Shown piece by piece: positions 51,197 through 62,241 of a stretch of DNA of 64,000 nucleotides; position 1 is the first letter of the stretch, and each line of letters begins with the position of its first letter. Below the pieces are notes generated by a model. The model worked only from the letters and a program-made list of their open reading frames with translations. It searched no databases and was not told the origin of the DNA. A program made the position numbers and the translations under genes. Origin of the DNA: Mesorhizobium sangaii (GTDB taxonomy: Bacteria > Pseudomonadota > Alphaproteobacteria > Rhizobiales > Rhizobiaceae); assembly GCF_014207355.1 (NCBI RefSeq), contig NZ_JACHEF010000001.1, positions 248,001-312,000 on the forward strand. The letters are read 5' to 3'.

Positions 51197-53338
51197 TTAG
51201 CCGTGCGCGAGCACGGCCAGCAGCAGCAACGCGACGATGTTGGTGATCTTGATCGCCGGGTTGACGGCGGGACCGGCGGTGTCCTTGTAGGGATCGCCGA
51301 CCGTGTCGCCGGTCACCGAAGCCTTGTGCGCCTCGGAACCCTTGAGATGCTTGACGCCGTCCTTGTCGACAAAGCCGTCTTCGAACGACTTCTTGGCGTT
51401 GTCCCAGGCGCCGCCGCCTGAGGTCATCGAGATGGCGACGAAGAGGCCGTTGACGATGACGCCGAGCAGCGAGGCGCCGAGGGCGGCAAAGGCTGACGCC
51501 TTCGAGCCCGAGATCAGCAGCACGCCGAAATAGACGACCAGCGGCGCCAGCACCGGCAGCAGCGACGGGATGATCATCTCGCGGATCGCCGCCTTGGTCA
51601 GCAGATCGACCGCGCGAGCGTAGTTAGGCTTCGAGGTACCGGCCATGATGCCCGGATCCTCGCGGAACTGCTTGCGCACCTCCTCGACGATGGCGCCGGC
51701 CGCACGGCCGACAGCCGTCATGGCGATGCCGCCGAACAGATACGGGATAAGGCCGCCGAAGATCAGGCCGGCAACGACGTAGGGATTGGAGAGATCGAAG
51801 GAGATCTCGCCCATGCCCTGGAAGTACGGATATTTGTCGCCATTGGCGGCAAAGAACTTCAGGTCGTTCGAGTAGGCGGCAAACAGCACCAGCGCGCCGA
51901 GACCGGCCGAACCGATGGCGTAGCCCTTGGTCACCGCCTTGGTGGTGTTGCCCACCGCGTCGAGAGCATCGGTGGAGTGGCGCACTTCCTTGGGCAGGCC
52001 GGCCATTTCGGCAATGCCGCCGGCATTGTCGGTGACCGGGCCGAAGGCGTCGAGCGCAACGATCATGCCGGCGAGGCCGAGCATCGTCGTGACCGCGATC
52101 GCCGTGCCGTAGAGGCCGGCGAGCTGATAGGTAGAGATGATGCCGGCGACGATGACGATCGCCGGCAGCGCCGTCGATTCCAGCGAGACCGCAAGGCCCT
52201 GGATGACGTTGGTGCCGTGACCGGTCACCGACGCCTGGGCGATGGAGTTGACCGGGCGCTTGTTGGTGCCGGTGTAGTATTCGGTGATCACCACGATCAA
52301 ACCGGTCACCACGAGGCCGACCAGGCCGCAGATGAACAGGTTCTTGCCGGTGACGGCCATGCCGGCAACCACGCCGATCTCGCCCCAACCCAGGGTAACC
52401 GAGGTGGCGACGCCGAGGCCGACGATGGACAACAGGCCGGTGACGATCAGGCCCTTGTAGAGTGCGCCCATGATCGAGCCGTTGGAGCCCAGCTTGACGA
52501 AGAAGGTGCCGACGATCGAGGTCAGGATGCAGGCGCCGCAGATGGCGAGCGGATAGAGCATCGCCGCCCCCAGAACGGCGGTGCCGCCGAAGAAGATGGC
52601 GCCTAGGACCATGGTGGCGACGACGGTCACCGCATAGGTCTCGAACAGGTCGGCGGCCATGCCGGCGCAGTCGCCGACATTGTCGCCGACATTGTCGGCG
52701 ATGGTGGCCGGGTTGCGCGGATCGTCTTCGGGAATACCGGCTTCGACCTTGCCGACCAGATCGCCGCCGACGTCGGCGCCCTTGGTGAAAATACCGCCGC
52801 CGAGACGGGCGAAGATCGAGATCAGCGAAGCGCCGAAGCCGAGCGAAACCAGCGAGTCGATGACGATGCGGTCATTGGGCTGAAGGCCCATGAAATGGGT
52901 GAGGATGAGGTAGTAGATCGACACGCCGAGCAGCGCCAGGCCAGCGACCAGCATGCCGGTGATGGCGCCCGACTTGAAAGCGATGTCGAGACCAGCGGCG
53001 AGGCTGTTGGAGGCCGCCTGCGCGGTGCGCACATTGGCCCGCACCGAAACGTGCATGCCGATGAAACCGGCGGCGCCCGACAGGACGGCGCCGATCAGGA
53101 AGCCAACCGCGGCGGTGATGGAAAGCAGCCACCAGGCGAGTATGAGCACGACGACGCCGACGAGGGCGATCGTGGTGTACTGGCGCGCCAGATAGGCCTG
53201 CGCGCCCTCGCGGATAGCCGCGGAGATTTCCTGCATGCGTGCATTGCCCTGATCGGCCGCGAGGACCGAACGTGTCGCCCAGATGGCGTAGAGGACAGAA
53301 AGCAGACCGCAGGCGATGACGGCGGAAATAATTGTCAT
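51197..53338 (-). CDS. hppA: Membrane H+-translocating pyrophosphatase
   Basis: 713 residues from the ATG at 53338 ([20 protein letters not shown]); the upstream extension lacks membrane character. About 16 helices. The pyrophosphate site shows [20 protein letters not shown] and the following [19 protein letters not shown]. The ion-specificity site reads [10 protein letters not shown]: Lys where K+-dependent enzymes have Ala, which points to the K+-independent type. It uses PPi to pump protons, often in acidocalcisome-like vesicles or the plasma membrane. Confidence 0.95.
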   Translation of the reverse strand: MTIISAVIACGLLSVLYAIWATRSVLAADQGNARMQEISAAIREGAQAYLARQYTTIALVGVVVLILAWWLLSITAAVGFLIGAVLSGAAGFIGMHVSVRANVRTAQAASNSLAAGLDIAFKSGAITGMLVAGLALLGVSIYYLILTHFMGLQPNDRIVIDSLVSLGFGASLISIFARLGGGIFTKGADVGGDLVGKVEAGIPEDDPRNPATIADNVGDNVGDCAGMAADLFETYAVTVVATMVLGAIFFGGTAVLGAAMLYPLAICGACILTSIVGTFFVKLGSNGSIMGALYKGLIVTGLLSIVGLGVATSVTLGWGEIGVVAGMAVTGKNLFICGLVGLVVTGLIVVITEYYTGTNKRPVNSIAQASVTGHGTNVIQGLAVSLESTALPAIVIVAGIISTYQLAGLYGTAIAVTTMLGLAGMIVALDAFGPVTDNAGGIAEMAGLPKEVRHSTDALDAVGNTTKAVTKGYAIGSAGLGALVLFAAYSNDLKFFAANGDKYPYFQGMGEISFDLSNPYVVAGLIFGGLIPYLFGGIAMTAVGRAAGAIVEEVRKQFREDPGIMAGTSKPNYARAVDLLTKAAIREMIIPSLLPVLAPLVVYFGVLLISGSKASAFAALGASLLGVIVNGLFVAISMTSGGGAWDNAKKSFEDGFVDKDGVKHLKGSEAHKASVTGDTVGDPYKDTAGPAVNPAIKITNIVALLLLAVLAHG

Positions 53339-53541
53339 TGCCGGATTTTCCTCGATTGATGGCCCAAAAGAACCCCTCCCTGGGCCGTTGAGACAAAGAC
53401 GGACCCCGTGCACGGAATCCGCCTCTTCGCAGCGGTGTATGCGAAACAGGGCTGCGAACGTCAAGATATTGTTCGGTTTTTGCCCGGCTTTCGCCCAAAA
53501 GGCATAGGGCCACGAGACGGCGGCCATCGGCATTGTCCTAT

Positions 53542-53563
53542 TAGATCGATTGAAATCGATCTA
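53542..53563. promoter_or_regulatory. 22-bp perfect palindrome
   Basis: TAGATCGATT-GA-AATCGATCTA, between the last gene of the osmoprotectant operon and hppA, about 200 bases upstream of the hppA start. Looks like a dimeric repressor site. The regulator is unknown. Confidence 0.5.
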
Positions 53564-53577
53564 GACGTAGCGCGTGG

Positions 53578-54327
53578 CTACTCGACTTCGCGGCCCATGC
53601 GGCGGGCCGTGTAGCGTTCGACCGCCGAAAGACCGTCATAGATCAGCACGGCAAGGGCTGCCACGATCAGGCCGCCCTGCAGGATGAAGGCGAGGTTGTT
53701 GGACAACAGGCCAGCGATGATGACCTCGCCCAGCGTCTTGGCGGCGACGGTCGAGCCGATGGTGGCGGTGGCAAGGCTGATCACCACCGACAGCCTGATG
53801 CCGCCAAGGATGATCGGGGCGCTGAGCGGCAGTTCGACCTTGGTGAGCCTTTGCCAACCGGTCATGCCGGCACCGCGCGCCGCCTCCATGACATTGGCCG
53901 GCAATGTCGTCAGGCCGGTCAACGCATTCTCGAAGATCGGCAACAGGCCATAGAGAAACAGCGCGATCAGCGTTGGTTTTTCGCCGAAGCCAACCGCCGG
54001 CACGGCAAGCGCCAGCACCGCCACCGGCGGAAAGGTCTGGCCGATGTTGACCAGGCTGCGCGACAGCGGCAGGAACTCGGCGCCGGCCGGCCTCGTCACC
54101 AGGATGGCCAGTGCGACCGCGACGACGGTCGCAGCCACCGTGGCGATCAGCACGATGCGCAAATGCAGCAATGTCAGCGTCAGCAAGCTGCCCTGATTGT
54201 AGATCACCGGCGCATTGTTCTCGGTCAGCGGCTTCAGCAGCGGCTCGAACCACCCGGGACTGGTGACGAAGGCAACCAACAGCACCACCAAAGCCAGCCT
54301 GAGCAGCGATGGAAACCAGGCCTTCAC
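53578..54327 (-). CDS. yehW: Osmoprotectant ABC permease, YehW/OpuB-like
   Basis: 249 residues from a GTG at 54327, overlapping the ATPase stop (GTGA). Five or six helices. The EAA loop is EAARGAGMTGWQRLTKVELP (about 140-160). Its length matches YehW. Fourth gene of the operon. Confidence 0.85.
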   Translation of the reverse strand: MKAWFPSLLRLALVVLLVAFVTSPGWFEPLLKPLTENNAPVIYNQGSLLTLTLLHLRIVLIATVAATVVAVALAILVTRPAGAEFLPLSRSLVNIGQTFPPVAVLALAVPAVGFGEKPTLIALFLYGLLPIFENALTGLTTLPANVMEAARGAGMTGWQRLTKVELPLSAPIILGGIRLSVVISLATATIGSTVAAKTLGEVIIAGLLSNNLAFILQGGLIVAALAVLIYDGLSAVERYTARRMGREVE

Positions 54328-55262
54328 GCCGGCCTCGCCGCGCGCTTGACCAGACCGTCGACGGTGACGCGGCCAAGTGGCTTGCCGTCGGCGCCCTTGA
54401 CCGGCAGCGCCGGCCTGCCCGACCACAACAATTCGGCCAGCGCATCGCGCTGGCTGGCATCGCCCGGGATCGCCTCGCCTTCGGCGGAGCCGTTCTCGAC
54501 GGCGTCGCGCACGCGGCCGAGCGACAAGAGCCGGAACGGCCTTTCGCTGGCGCCGACCAGGGTCTCGACGAAGTCACTGGCCGGATTTGCCAGGATCTCC
54601 GCGGGTTTGGCGTATTGCACAAGCTTGCCGGCATCCATGACGGCGATCTTGTCGCCCATATGGACGGCCTCTTCCATGTCGTGGGTGACGAGAATGATGG
54701 TGGTGCCGAAGCGCTTCTGGATCGCCAGCAGATCTTCCTGCGCCTTGTTGCGGATGATCGGATCGAGCGCGCCGAACGGTTCGTCCATCAACAGCACGTT
54801 GGGCTCGGCGGCGAGCGCGCGGGCAACGCCGACGCGCTGCTGCTGGCCGCCGGACAGTTCGTGCGGGTAGCGCGGCCCGAACGCTTCGGGATCGAGCTGG
54901 TAGAGCGTCATCAACTCGTCGACGCGGGCCTTGATGCGGGCCTTGTCCCAGCCGAGCAGCACCGGCACGGTGGCTATGTTCTGCGCCACCGTTCTATGTG
55001 GAAACAGGCCGTGGCCCTGGATGGCGTAGCCGATGCTGCGGCGCAGTTCGTAACCGGGCAGCGAGCTATTGTCCGCGCCATCGAACTTGATGACGCCAGC
55101 CGTCGGCTCGACCAGCCGGTTGATCATGCGCAATAGCGTCGTCTTACCGGAACCGGACGTGCCGACAATGACGCAAACCGTACGCGGCTCGATGACCATC
55201 GAGACGTCATCGACCACCGTTGTCGCATCGTAGCGCTTGGTAATGCCTTCGATCTCGATCAT
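54324..55262 (-). CDS. yehX: Osmoprotectant ABC ATP-binding protein, YehX/OpuBA-like
   Basis: 312 residues. Walker A GTSGSGKTT (about 34-42), signature LSGGQQQRVGVARAL, Walker B VLLMDEPFGALD and His in LVTHDMEEA. A C-terminal part like that of glycine betaine transporters (residues about 240-312). Its start overlaps the stop of the preceding permease. Confidence 0.9.
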   Translation of the reverse strand: MIEIEGITKRYDATTVVDDVSMVIEPRTVCVIVGTSGSGKTTLLRMINRLVEPTAGVIKFDGADNSSLPGYELRRSIGYAIQGHGLFPHRTVAQNIATVPVLLGWDKARIKARVDELMTLYQLDPEAFGPRYPHELSGGQQQRVGVARALAAEPNVLLMDEPFGALDPIIRNKAQEDLLAIQKRFGTTIILVTHDMEEAVHMGDKIAVMDAGKLVQYAKPAEILANPASDFVETLVGASERPFRLLSLGRVRDAVENGSAEGEAIPGDASQRDALAELLWSGRPALPVKGADGKPLGRVTVDGLVKRAARPA

Positions 55263-56422
55263 GCCGTTTCAACCCTGCGCTTGGTGGCGGTCATTTCGAT
55301 CACCGCGTCGAGAATGATGGCAGCGGCGAACGCGAGTGCGACCGTCGGCACGGCGCCGAGCAGCACCAGATCCATCGCCGTCTGGCCAACACCCTGGAAA
55401 ACGAACACGCCGAAACCACCGCCACCGATGAGCGCGGCAATGGTGGCGAGGCCGATGTTCTGGACCAGAACGATACGGATGCCGGTGAGGATCACCGGGA
55501 AGGCCAGCGGAAACTCGACGCCGAACAGGCGCTGCCTGTCGGTCATGCCCATGCCGCGCGCCGCGTCGTTGGCGGCGCGCGGCACGCCGGCGAGCCCGAC
55601 CACGGTGTTGGCCACCACCGGCAACAGTGAATAGAGGAAAAGAGCGACGAAAGCCGGTGCCGTGCCGATGCCGCGAATGCCAAGCGCGGCAGCCCCCGGC
55701 ACATGCGTCGCGACCCAGCCGAGTGGTGCGATCAGCAGGCCGAACAGTGCGATCGAGGGAATGGTCTGGATGATGTTGAGGACGTTGAGCACGCCGGCGC
55801 GCAGCCTTTCGACGCGATGGCACAGGATGCCGAGCGGCAGGCCAATGATCACGGCCGCAGCCAGGGAACCGAGCGCCAGCGTCACATGCTTGGAGCCTTC
55901 GGCCCAAAAACTGTCGGCGCGGTTGGCGTATTCCTTGAGGATCGACAGGCTATCCCAGCGTCCAGAAATCAACAGCAGGCCGATCGCCAAAGCCGCCACG
56001 ACAAGCACGCCAATCCGTGCCAATGGCGACAGGTTCAGCCGTGTCAGCACGTCGGCCACAAGAAGCGTGAAGGCGAAGATCAGGATCCAGAAACCGGAGG
56101 CAGGCGACACTCTCGCAAAGGTGTCGCCGGCCGGCGTGAGAAATGTGCCGGCGACTCCGATCAGCAGCGCCAGCGCGGCAAGCACCACCACGCTGGCGGC
56201 AAGGCGCAGGACAAGCGGTGTCTTGAACAGCGCGATAAGTGCGGCGGCGACGATGATGGCGAGCAGCAGAGTGCCGGTCGCCGTCGGCAGCGCCTCGAGA
56301 ATCGAGCGTGCTTGGCCGGGAACGATGCGGTTGGCGCGGAACGTGGCAAAAGGCGCGACGAACGCCGCGTATGCCACTATCGCGGCGATGACCACGCCGA
56401 GCTTGTCGAACCGGATCTGCAC
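55259..56422 (-). CDS. yehY: Osmoprotectant ABC permease, YehY-like
   Basis: 387 residues. An extra N-terminal set of helices (about 8-170) precedes the permease domain, as in YehY (about 385). The EAA-type loop is NDAARGMGMTDRQRLFGVEF (about 287-306). Partner of the second permease. Confidence 0.88.
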   Translation of the reverse strand: MQIRFDKLGVVIAAIVAYAAFVAPFATFRANRIVPGQARSILEALPTATGTLLLAIIVAAALIALFKTPLVLRLAASVVVLAALALLIGVAGTFLTPAGDTFARVSPASGFWILIFAFTLLVADVLTRLNLSPLARIGVLVVAALAIGLLLISGRWDSLSILKEYANRADSFWAEGSKHVTLALGSLAAAVIIGLPLGILCHRVERLRAGVLNVLNIIQTIPSIALFGLLIAPLGWVATHVPGAAALGIRGIGTAPAFVALFLYSLLPVVANTVVGLAGVPRAANDAARGMGMTDRQRLFGVEFPLAFPVILTGIRIVLVQNIGLATIAALIGGGGFGVFVFQGVGQTAMDLVLLGAVPTVALAFAAAIILDAVIEMTATKRRVETA

Positions 56423-56477
56423 GCCCTCCCCCGTCAGTCGATCCGGCGCACCACGGATGCGGCGCGCCGGAATCGTC

Positions 56478-57389
56478 CTACTTCAGGAAGCCGTTCTTTT
56501 TCAGGAAGTCCTCGGCCACGCCCTTGACCGGCTCACCGCCGACCTGCACGCGACCGTTCAGCTCTTGCAGCGTCACCAGGTCGAGCTTGGCGAAGACCGG
56601 CTTCAGCAGCGTCTCGATCTCGGGATGTTCCTTGAGCACCTTTTCGCGGATGATCGGCGCCGGCTGGTAGACCGGCTGCACGCCCTTGTCGTCGTCGAGC
56701 ACGACCAGGCCGGACGGTGCGATGCCGCCATCGGTGCCATAGACCATGGCGGCATTCGCCCCGCTGGTCTGATTGGCGGCGGCTGCGATGGTTGCCGCCG
56801 TGTCGCCGCCGGACAGCGTGATCAACTGGTCCGGCTTCAGCGTGAAGCCGTAAGCGGTCTGGAAGGCCGGAAGTGCGGCCGCCGAATTGACGAACTCGGC
56901 GGATGCCGCCAGCACAACCTGGCCGCCGCCCCCGACATACTTGCCGAAGTCGGTGAGCGTGGCGAGCTTGTTGGTCTCGGCGACATCCTTGCGCAGCGCG
57001 ATCGCCCAGGTGTTGTTGGCCGGCGACGGCGACAGCCAAACGATCTTGTTGGCGTCGTAGTCGAGCTTCTTGGCCGTCTCATAGGCCTTGGCGGCATCCT
57101 TCCAGACCGGGTCGTCGGCTTTCTCGAAGAAGAAGGCGGCGTTGCCGGTGTATTCGGGATAGATGTCGATCTCGCCGGCGGTGATCGCCTTGCGGACCAC
57201 CGGCGTGCCGCCGAGTTGGATACGGTCTGATGTCTTGATGTTGTTGGCGTTGAGAACGAGCTGGATGATGTTGCCGAGCACACCGCCCTCGGTGTCGATC
57301 TTCGAGGAGACTACCACCTGGGCACTGGCGGAAGCCGCCGTGATGCCGAGCGCCAATGCCGCGCTGGCCAAAACCTTGACTGAAAACAT
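56478..57389 (-). CDS. osmF: Osmoprotectant-binding protein, OsmF/YehZ-like
   Basis: 303 residues from the ATG at 57389 (MFSVKVLASAALALGITAAS), with a signal peptide cleaved near ASAQ (about 23). The mature protein has VVSSKIDTEGGVLGNIIQLV and EIDIYPEYTGNAAFF, the OpuAC/QbsF pattern. It binds glycine betaine-like compounds in the periplasm. First gene of the SBP-permease-ATPase-permease operon. YehZYXW-type systems often have low affinity and respond to stress. Confidence 0.9.
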   Translation of the reverse strand: MFSVKVLASAALALGITAASASAQVVVSSKIDTEGGVLGNIIQLVLNANNIKTSDRIQLGGTPVVRKAITAGEIDIYPEYTGNAAFFFEKADDPVWKDAAKAYETAKKLDYDANKIVWLSPSPANNTWAIALRKDVAETNKLATLTDFGKYVGGGGQVVLAASAEFVNSAAALPAFQTAYGFTLKPDQLITLSGGDTAATIAAAANQTSGANAAMVYGTDGGIAPSGLVVLDDDKGVQPVYQPAPIIREKVLKEHPEIETLLKPVFAKLDLVTLQELNGRVQVGGEPVKGVAEDFLKKNGFLK

Positions 57390-57564
57390 TGTGAAATCCC
57401 TTGCTGTGAACCGGAATGCGGCGGCCGCATATGAGCATGGCTTCAACGGCCAGTCGGGGCACACGGTTTCATAACATCTGGTACAGACGCAATAATTTTG
57501 TTCGAGCGCGGCAGATTCGACCCGCACCATGCTGACACGTCGTGTCAGGCATGCGGCGACCGGA

Positions 57565-58782
57565 TCAGGCGTCGGCTTTGCGCAGACCCGTCAACTTGAG
57601 CGCGCCGAGGGCGACGAAGCACAGAACGGTGACAGGGAAGACCATCCAGTTCAGCATGGTCCAGCCCCAGGCGTTGTAAACCATGCCCGACATCAGCGAC
57701 GCGCAAGCGACAGAGCCGAACAGGACGAAGTCGTGGAAGCCCTGCACCTTGCCCTTCTCCGACGGCCGGTAGCTGACCGCCACCATCGCCGTGGCGCCGA
57801 TGAAGCTGAAATTCCAGCCAAGGCCGAGCAGGATCAGCGACGTCCAGAATTGCCACAGCGCCAAGCCCGACAGAGCGACAATGGCGCAGCCGATGAGCAG
57901 GATCAGCCCGATGGCGACGATCCGTTCGGCGCCGAAGCGATGGATCAGCGAGCCGGTGAAGAAGCTCGGCGCGAACATCGCCATGACGTGCCAGGAAATG
58001 CCGAGCGTCGCGTCGTCCTCCGACAGGCCGCAGCCGACCATCGCCAGCGGCGCGCCGGTCATGACGAAGCTCATCAGCGCATAGCTGCCGACGGCGCAGA
58101 ACAGCGCCGCGACGAAGCGCGGGTGGGTAACGATTTCAACCAACGGCCTGGCATCGCCATCGGTGACCTCAACCTTGCCGGATACCTTCGCCGGCAAGCG
58201 CAGGAACGACAGGATGATGGCGCCGACCGCCGCCAGCGGCAGGATGGCGGCGAACGAACCGGCAAACATCACCGGCGCGAACGATTCACGGGTGAAGATG
58301 ACGATTTGCGGCCCCAGCACAGCGGTGACAATGCCGCCGGCCAGCACGAAGGAGATGGCGCGCGCCTTGAATTGCGGCGGCGCATTGTCTGCGGCGGCAA
58401 AACGGAACTGCTGGACAAAGGCGCCGCCGACGCCGATCACCAGCAGGCCGAAGGCGAACAGCCAGAAACTGCCGTGGAAAAGCGCTGCTGTCGCAACCAG
58501 TCCGCCAAGCGCAGTGACGATCGTGCCGGTCATGAACCCGCCGCGCTGGCCCATGCCGCGGATGATGGCCGCTGCCGGCAGCGCGCCGAGCGCCACGCCG
58601 ATGTTGAAGCCGGTGATCGGCGCCGTTGCCAGCGACTTGTCGGGACCGAGCAGGTATTGCCCAGCCAGCCCCCCCATGGAGATGGCGATTGGGGCCGCCG
58701 AACCGATGATCGCCTGCGATGCGGCAAGGATCAATGCGGTGCGCCGCGCATCCTTGCCTGCCTCGACGGCGATTGCCGTCAT
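57565..58782 (-). CDS. MFS transporter
   Basis: 405 residues, twelve helices. The loop after helix 2 reads [17 protein letters not shown], a weak MFS motif A. The substrate is not evident. Its start overlaps the nusB stop (ATGA), so it is translated with the nusB-rib genes; flavin export is possible but unproven. Confidence 0.85.
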   Translation of the reverse strand: MTAIAVEAGKDARRTALILAASQAIIGSAAPIAISMGGLAGQYLLGPDKSLATAPITGFNIGVALGALPAAAIIRGMGQRGGFMTGTIVTALGGLVATAALFHGSFWLFAFGLLVIGVGGAFVQQFRFAAADNAPPQFKARAISFVLAGGIVTAVLGPQIVIFTRESFAPVMFAGSFAAILPLAAVGAIILSFLRLPAKVSGKVEVTDGDARPLVEIVTHPRFVAALFCAVGSYALMSFVMTGAPLAMVGCGLSEDDATLGISWHVMAMFAPSFFTGSLIHRFGAERIVAIGLILLIGCAIVALSGLALWQFWTSLILLGLGWNFSFIGATAMVAVSYRPSEKGKVQGFHDFVLFGSVACASLMSGMVYNAWGWTMLNWMVFPVTVLCFVALGALKLTGLRKADA

Positions 58783-59279
58783 GATGCGTCCTTGCCGCGC
58801 CCCTCGCCACGCACCCGGCGAGACACACGGTCAAGCACAGCATTGACCAGCTTCGGCTCGTCTTCCTCGTAGAAAGCCTTGGCGATGTCGACATATTCGG
58901 AGACGATGACGGCGACGGGGACATCCTCGCGCTTCATCAGCTCGTAGACGCCGGCGCGCAGAATGGCGCGCAGCGTCGAATCGAGCCTCGACAGCGGCCA
59001 GTCCTCGGTCAGTGCCTGGCGGATGATCGGATCGACCGTCTTCTGGTTCTCGACGACACCGGCGAGGATAGCGCGAAACCATTGCGCGTCAGCCTCGCGG
59101 TAGAGCGCGCCGTCGACTTCCTTGCCAAGACGAAAGGCTTCGTATTCGGCGGTGATCTCGAAGACGCCGCTGCCGGCGACATCCATCTGATAGAGCGCCT
59201 GCACGGCGGCCAGCCGGGCAGCGCCGCGCTTGTTGGCCTGGCGCACCGGTGGTCGGTCGTTGTCTCCGGATTGCGTCAC
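58779..59279 (-). CDS. nusB: Transcription antitermination factor NusB
   Basis: 166 residues, all helical: [20 protein letters not shown], then [23 protein letters not shown] and [21 protein letters not shown], the NusB hallmarks. Part of the rRNA antitermination complex. Starts five bases after ribH. Confidence 0.95.
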   Translation of the reverse strand: MTQSGDNDRPPVRQANKRGAARLAAVQALYQMDVAGSGVFEITAEYEAFRLGKEVDGALYREADAQWFRAILAGVVENQKTVDPIIRQALTEDWPLSRLDSTLRAILRAGVYELMKREDVPVAVIVSEYVDIAKAFYEEDEPKLVNAVLDRVSRRVRGEGRGKDAS

Positions 59280-59284
59280 GCCGG

Positions 59285-59740
59285 TCAGGCTCCGAGCCGT
59301 TTCTTCACGGCGATCATGGACAGCGCGGCACGGGCCGCAAAGCCACCCTTGTCGCCTTCCGTGCGCCGGGCACGGGTCCAGGCCTGTTCGTCGTTTTCGG
59401 TGGTCAGGATGCCGTTGCCGATGCAGATCGATTCCTGCACGGACATATCCATCAGGGCGCGTGCGGATTCGTTGGCGACGATATCGAAATGATGCGTCTC
59501 ACCGCGGATGACGGTGCCAAGCGCGACAAAGCCGTCATAATCGGTGCCCTCACCCTCGGCGGCATCGAGCGCGAAGGAGATCACGGCCGGAATTTCCAGC
59601 GCGCCCGGCACGGTGACGACATCGTACTTGGCGCCGGCTTCGTCGAGCGCACCCTTGGCGCCTTCGAGCAGCGCGTCCGCCAGATCATCATAGAAGCGAG
59701 CTTCGATGATCAGCAGCTTGAGTTTGTTGTTCCTTGGCAT
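59285..59740 (-). CDS. ribH: 6,7-dimethyl-8-ribityllumazine synthase
   Basis: 151 residues. [26 protein letters not shown] and [18 protein letters not shown] with the catalytic His. It makes lumazine, the substrate of riboflavin synthase. Fits the short alphaproteobacterial type. Confidence 0.95.
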   Translation of the reverse strand: MPRNNKLKLLIIEARFYDDLADALLEGAKGALDEAGAKYDVVTVPGALEIPAVISFALDAAEGEGTDYDGFVALGTVIRGETHHFDIVANESARALMDMSVQESICIGNGILTTENDEQAWTRARRTEGDKGGFAARAALSMIAVKKRLGA

Positions 59741-59852
59741 TTTGTATCACGTCTCCGGCGGAGCCGGTGACTTAGGCCGAAGCCCGTTTGATCGCAAGCA
59801 GAAGATGTTGCACGTGCCCAGTTTGCCGCTGAAGTCCGTCCGACTGTGACCG

Positions 59853-60470
59853 TCAAAGCCCCTCTTTCGCGGCCTCCACCAGCCGCGCCGCGTAGCGGGC
59901 CATGGAGTCGATCTCGAGATTGACGCGGTCGCCAACCCTGCGCTCGCCCCAGGTGGTCACGGTCAGCGAGTGGTGGATCAAAAGCACGTCGAAGCGCGTG
60001 CCTTCCACCTTGTTGACGGTGAGCGAGGTGCCGTCGAGCGCGACGGAGCCTTTCGGTGCAATGAACTTCGCCAAATCGCGCGGCGCTTCGAGGGTAAAAC
60101 GTACCGCGTCCCCTTCATCCCTACGCTCGATGATCTCGGCCATGCCGTCGACATGGCCCGAAACGATGTGACCACCAAGTTCGTCGCCGATCTTCAGCGC
60201 TCGCTCGAGATTAATCCGCGTGCCCGATTTCCAATTCGTCGCCGTCGTCAGCCTGAGCGCCTCTTCCCAGGCCTCGACCTCAAACCAGCGTGCGTTCATG
60301 CCGCTGTCGGGCAACGCGGTGACCGTTAGGCAGACACCGCCGCAGGAGATCGAGGCGCCAATGGCGATGGTTTCGGGATCGTACGCGGTGTCGATGCGCA
60401 GCCCCACCCCTTCCCTCAGCGGCTTGACGGCCGCGACGCTGCCGACATCGGTGACAATTCCGGTAAACAT
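59853..60470 (-). CDS. ribE: Riboflavin synthase alpha chain
   Basis: 205 residues from the ATG at 60470 (MFTGIVTDVGSVAAV). Two barrel repeats start MFTGIV and GGHIVSGHVDG, with SCGGVCLTVTAL and LDGTSLTVNKVEG as the paired motifs. The last riboflavin step. Confidence 0.95.
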   Translation of the reverse strand: MFTGIVTDVGSVAAVKPLREGVGLRIDTAYDPETIAIGASISCGGVCLTVTALPDSGMNARWFEVEAWEEALRLTTATNWKSGTRINLERALKIGDELGGHIVSGHVDGMAEIIERRDEGDAVRFTLEAPRDLAKFIAPKGSVALDGTSLTVNKVEGTRFDVLLIHHSLTVTTWGERRVGDRVNLEIDSMARYAARLVEAAKEGL

Positions 60471-60481
60471 CGGTGTTGATC

Positions 60482-61600
60482 CTAAATATCTCTGATCCAC
60501 TCGGCGTAGCTATCTTCGCCGAAACGCATGTCGCGGAGTTTGCGAAATCCTGCCGGGATATGGTCGGCATCGATCGGCGATGCAATGCCGTCGGCGCCGA
60601 TCGCTTCCGATCCCTGGAACAGCACGATGCGGTCGACCAGCCCCTCGGCCAGGAAAGCGCTGGCAACCTTGGCGCCGCCCTCGACCAGAACACTGGCCAT
60701 GCCGAGCGCGGCCAGATCCTCGAGCAGTTCCGGCAGTGCGACGCCGCCCTCATGCGTTTCGGTGCCGATGAAGCGCACCCCGGCGCGCTCCAGCATGGTC
60801 CGCCGCTGCGGATCGGCCTCCAGGCAAGCGGCGACATAGAGCGGCACCCGGTCCACGCCCGATACCAGCTTTGAGGCCTCCGGCAACCTGATCTGCCGGT
60901 CGAGCACGATGCGGGCCGGCGACCGGTTCTCCAGCCCCGGCAAGCGCACCGTGAGAGCCGGGTCATCCTCAAGGGCGGTGCCGATGCCGACCAATATGCC
61001 GTCGGCCTCGGCCCGCATCAGATACACTTCGCGACGGGCGACATCGCCGGTGATCGACACTTGCCCGCCGCCTTGCCTGCCGATCTTGCCATCGCTGGAA
61101 AGCGCAAGCTTGAGAATCACTTCGGGGCGTTTCCTCAGCGACCTGATCAAATAGCCGGCCATCTGTTCGGCGGCTTCCGCCGCCAGGACCTTTTCGACCA
61201 CCTCGACCCCGGCGGCGCGCAGGATCGCGTAGCCCTTGCCGGACACGCGCGGATCGGGATCGCTGGCGGCGCCGACGACGCGCGCGACACCGGCGCTGAC
61301 CAGCGCATTGGCGCAGGGCGGCGTGCGGCCATGGTGGGCGCAAGGTTCCAGCGTGACATAGGCGGTGGCGCCGCGCGCCAGCGCGCCGGCCTCGGCCAGC
61401 GCCTCCGTCTCGGCATGCGGGCGGCCGCCGACAGCGGTGACGCCGGCGCCGACGATCATCGGGCCATCGCCGTCGTCGCGCACGATCAGCGTGCCGACGG
61501 AAGGATTCGTCGCGGTGCGCCCGGCATGCTTCCGCGAAAGGCGGAGCGCCGCCGCCATGAAACGGCGATCAAGGCCGGCCTGTCTGTTGCTTGCAGTCAT
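60482..61600 (-). CDS. ribD: Riboflavin biosynthesis deaminase/reductase
   Basis: 372 residues from the ATG at 61600. The deaminase domain has HAETEAL and PCAHHGRTPPC (zinc site), and the reductase domain (about 150-372) has GQVSITGDVARREVYLMRAE and ILVGIGTALEDDP. Catalyses the second and third riboflavin steps. Starts three bases after nrdR. Confidence 0.95.
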   Translation of the reverse strand: MTASNRQAGLDRRFMAAALRLSRKHAGRTATNPSVGTLIVRDDGDGPMIVGAGVTAVGGRPHAETEALAEAGALARGATAYVTLEPCAHHGRTPPCANALVSAGVARVVGAASDPDPRVSGKGYAILRAAGVEVVEKVLAAEAAEQMAGYLIRSLRKRPEVILKLALSSDGKIGRQGGGQVSITGDVARREVYLMRAEADGILVGIGTALEDDPALTVRLPGLENRSPARIVLDRQIRLPEASKLVSGVDRVPLYVAACLEADPQRRTMLERAGVRFIGTETHEGGVALPELLEDLAALGMASVLVEGGAKVASAFLAEGLVDRIVLFQGSEAIGADGIASPIDADHIPAGFRKLRDMRFGEDSYAEWIRDI

Positions 61601-61602
61601 GC

Positions 61603-62082
61603 TCAGCCGGCGTCCTCTTCGCCCTTGATTTCGTCCCCCTTGAGCTCGCCGAGCAATTCGTGGAAATCCTTGGCCTCGCGAAAATTGCGGTAAACCGAGG
61701 CGAAGCGGACATAGGCGACATCGTCGAGCGACTTCAGCGCGTCCATGACCAGCCGGCCGACCTCGCCGGAGGCCACTTCGGTCTCGCCGGAGCTTTCGAG
61801 CTGGCGCACGATGCCGGTCACCGCGCGGTCGATGCGTTCGGGATCGACATTGCGCTTGCGAACGGCGATCTCCACCGAACGCAGCAGCTTGTCGCGGTCG
61901 AATGGCACTTTGCGACCGGATTTCTTGACCACGACGAGGTCGCGCAATTGCACGCGCTCGAAGGTCGTGAAGCGGCCGCCGCAATCGGGGCAAACGCGCC
62001 GCCTGCGGATCGCGGCGCCATCCTCGGCGGGGCGCGAATCCTTCACCTGCGTATCTTCTGACTGGCAATAGGGACAGCGCAT
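61603..62082 (-). CDS. nrdR: Transcriptional repressor NrdR
   Basis: 159 residues. The zinc ribbon [15 protein letters not shown] and [20 protein letters not shown] leads to an ATP-cone ([20 protein letters not shown]). It represses ribonucleotide reductase genes. Lies between glyA and ribD as in many relatives. Confidence 0.96.
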   Translation of the reverse strand: MRCPYCQSEDTQVKDSRPAEDGAAIRRRRVCPDCGGRFTTFERVQLRDLVVVKKSGRKVPFDRDKLLRSVEIAVRKRNVDPERIDRAVTGIVRQLESSGETEVASGEVGRLVMDALKSLDDVAYVRFASVYRNFREAKDFHELLGELKGDEIKGEEDAG

Positions 62083-62241
62083 GGAGAAGCCTTTGGTTGG
62101 CGAATCTGGTGAAGCGAAAGGCTTAGAGGTTTTTGCAACGATGGCAAAGCAGCCCCTCGCCCCTCAGAGCCGCTCGCCCTGAGAGATAGCGAGCTGCAAG
62201 CAAGATTGCCAGCGCCGCCAAGCAGCCGGACAGCGATGCCG

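Noticed and set aside
57529..58872. 447-aa open frame on the plus strand opposite the MFS transporter
   Set aside because: Composition (Arg/Asp/Gln/His) is a shadow of hydrophobic codons on the other strand.
59740..60482. FMN riboswitch in the rib cluster
   Set aside because: Gaps are short and inside an operon with nusB; none of the conserved RFN-element segments is seen.
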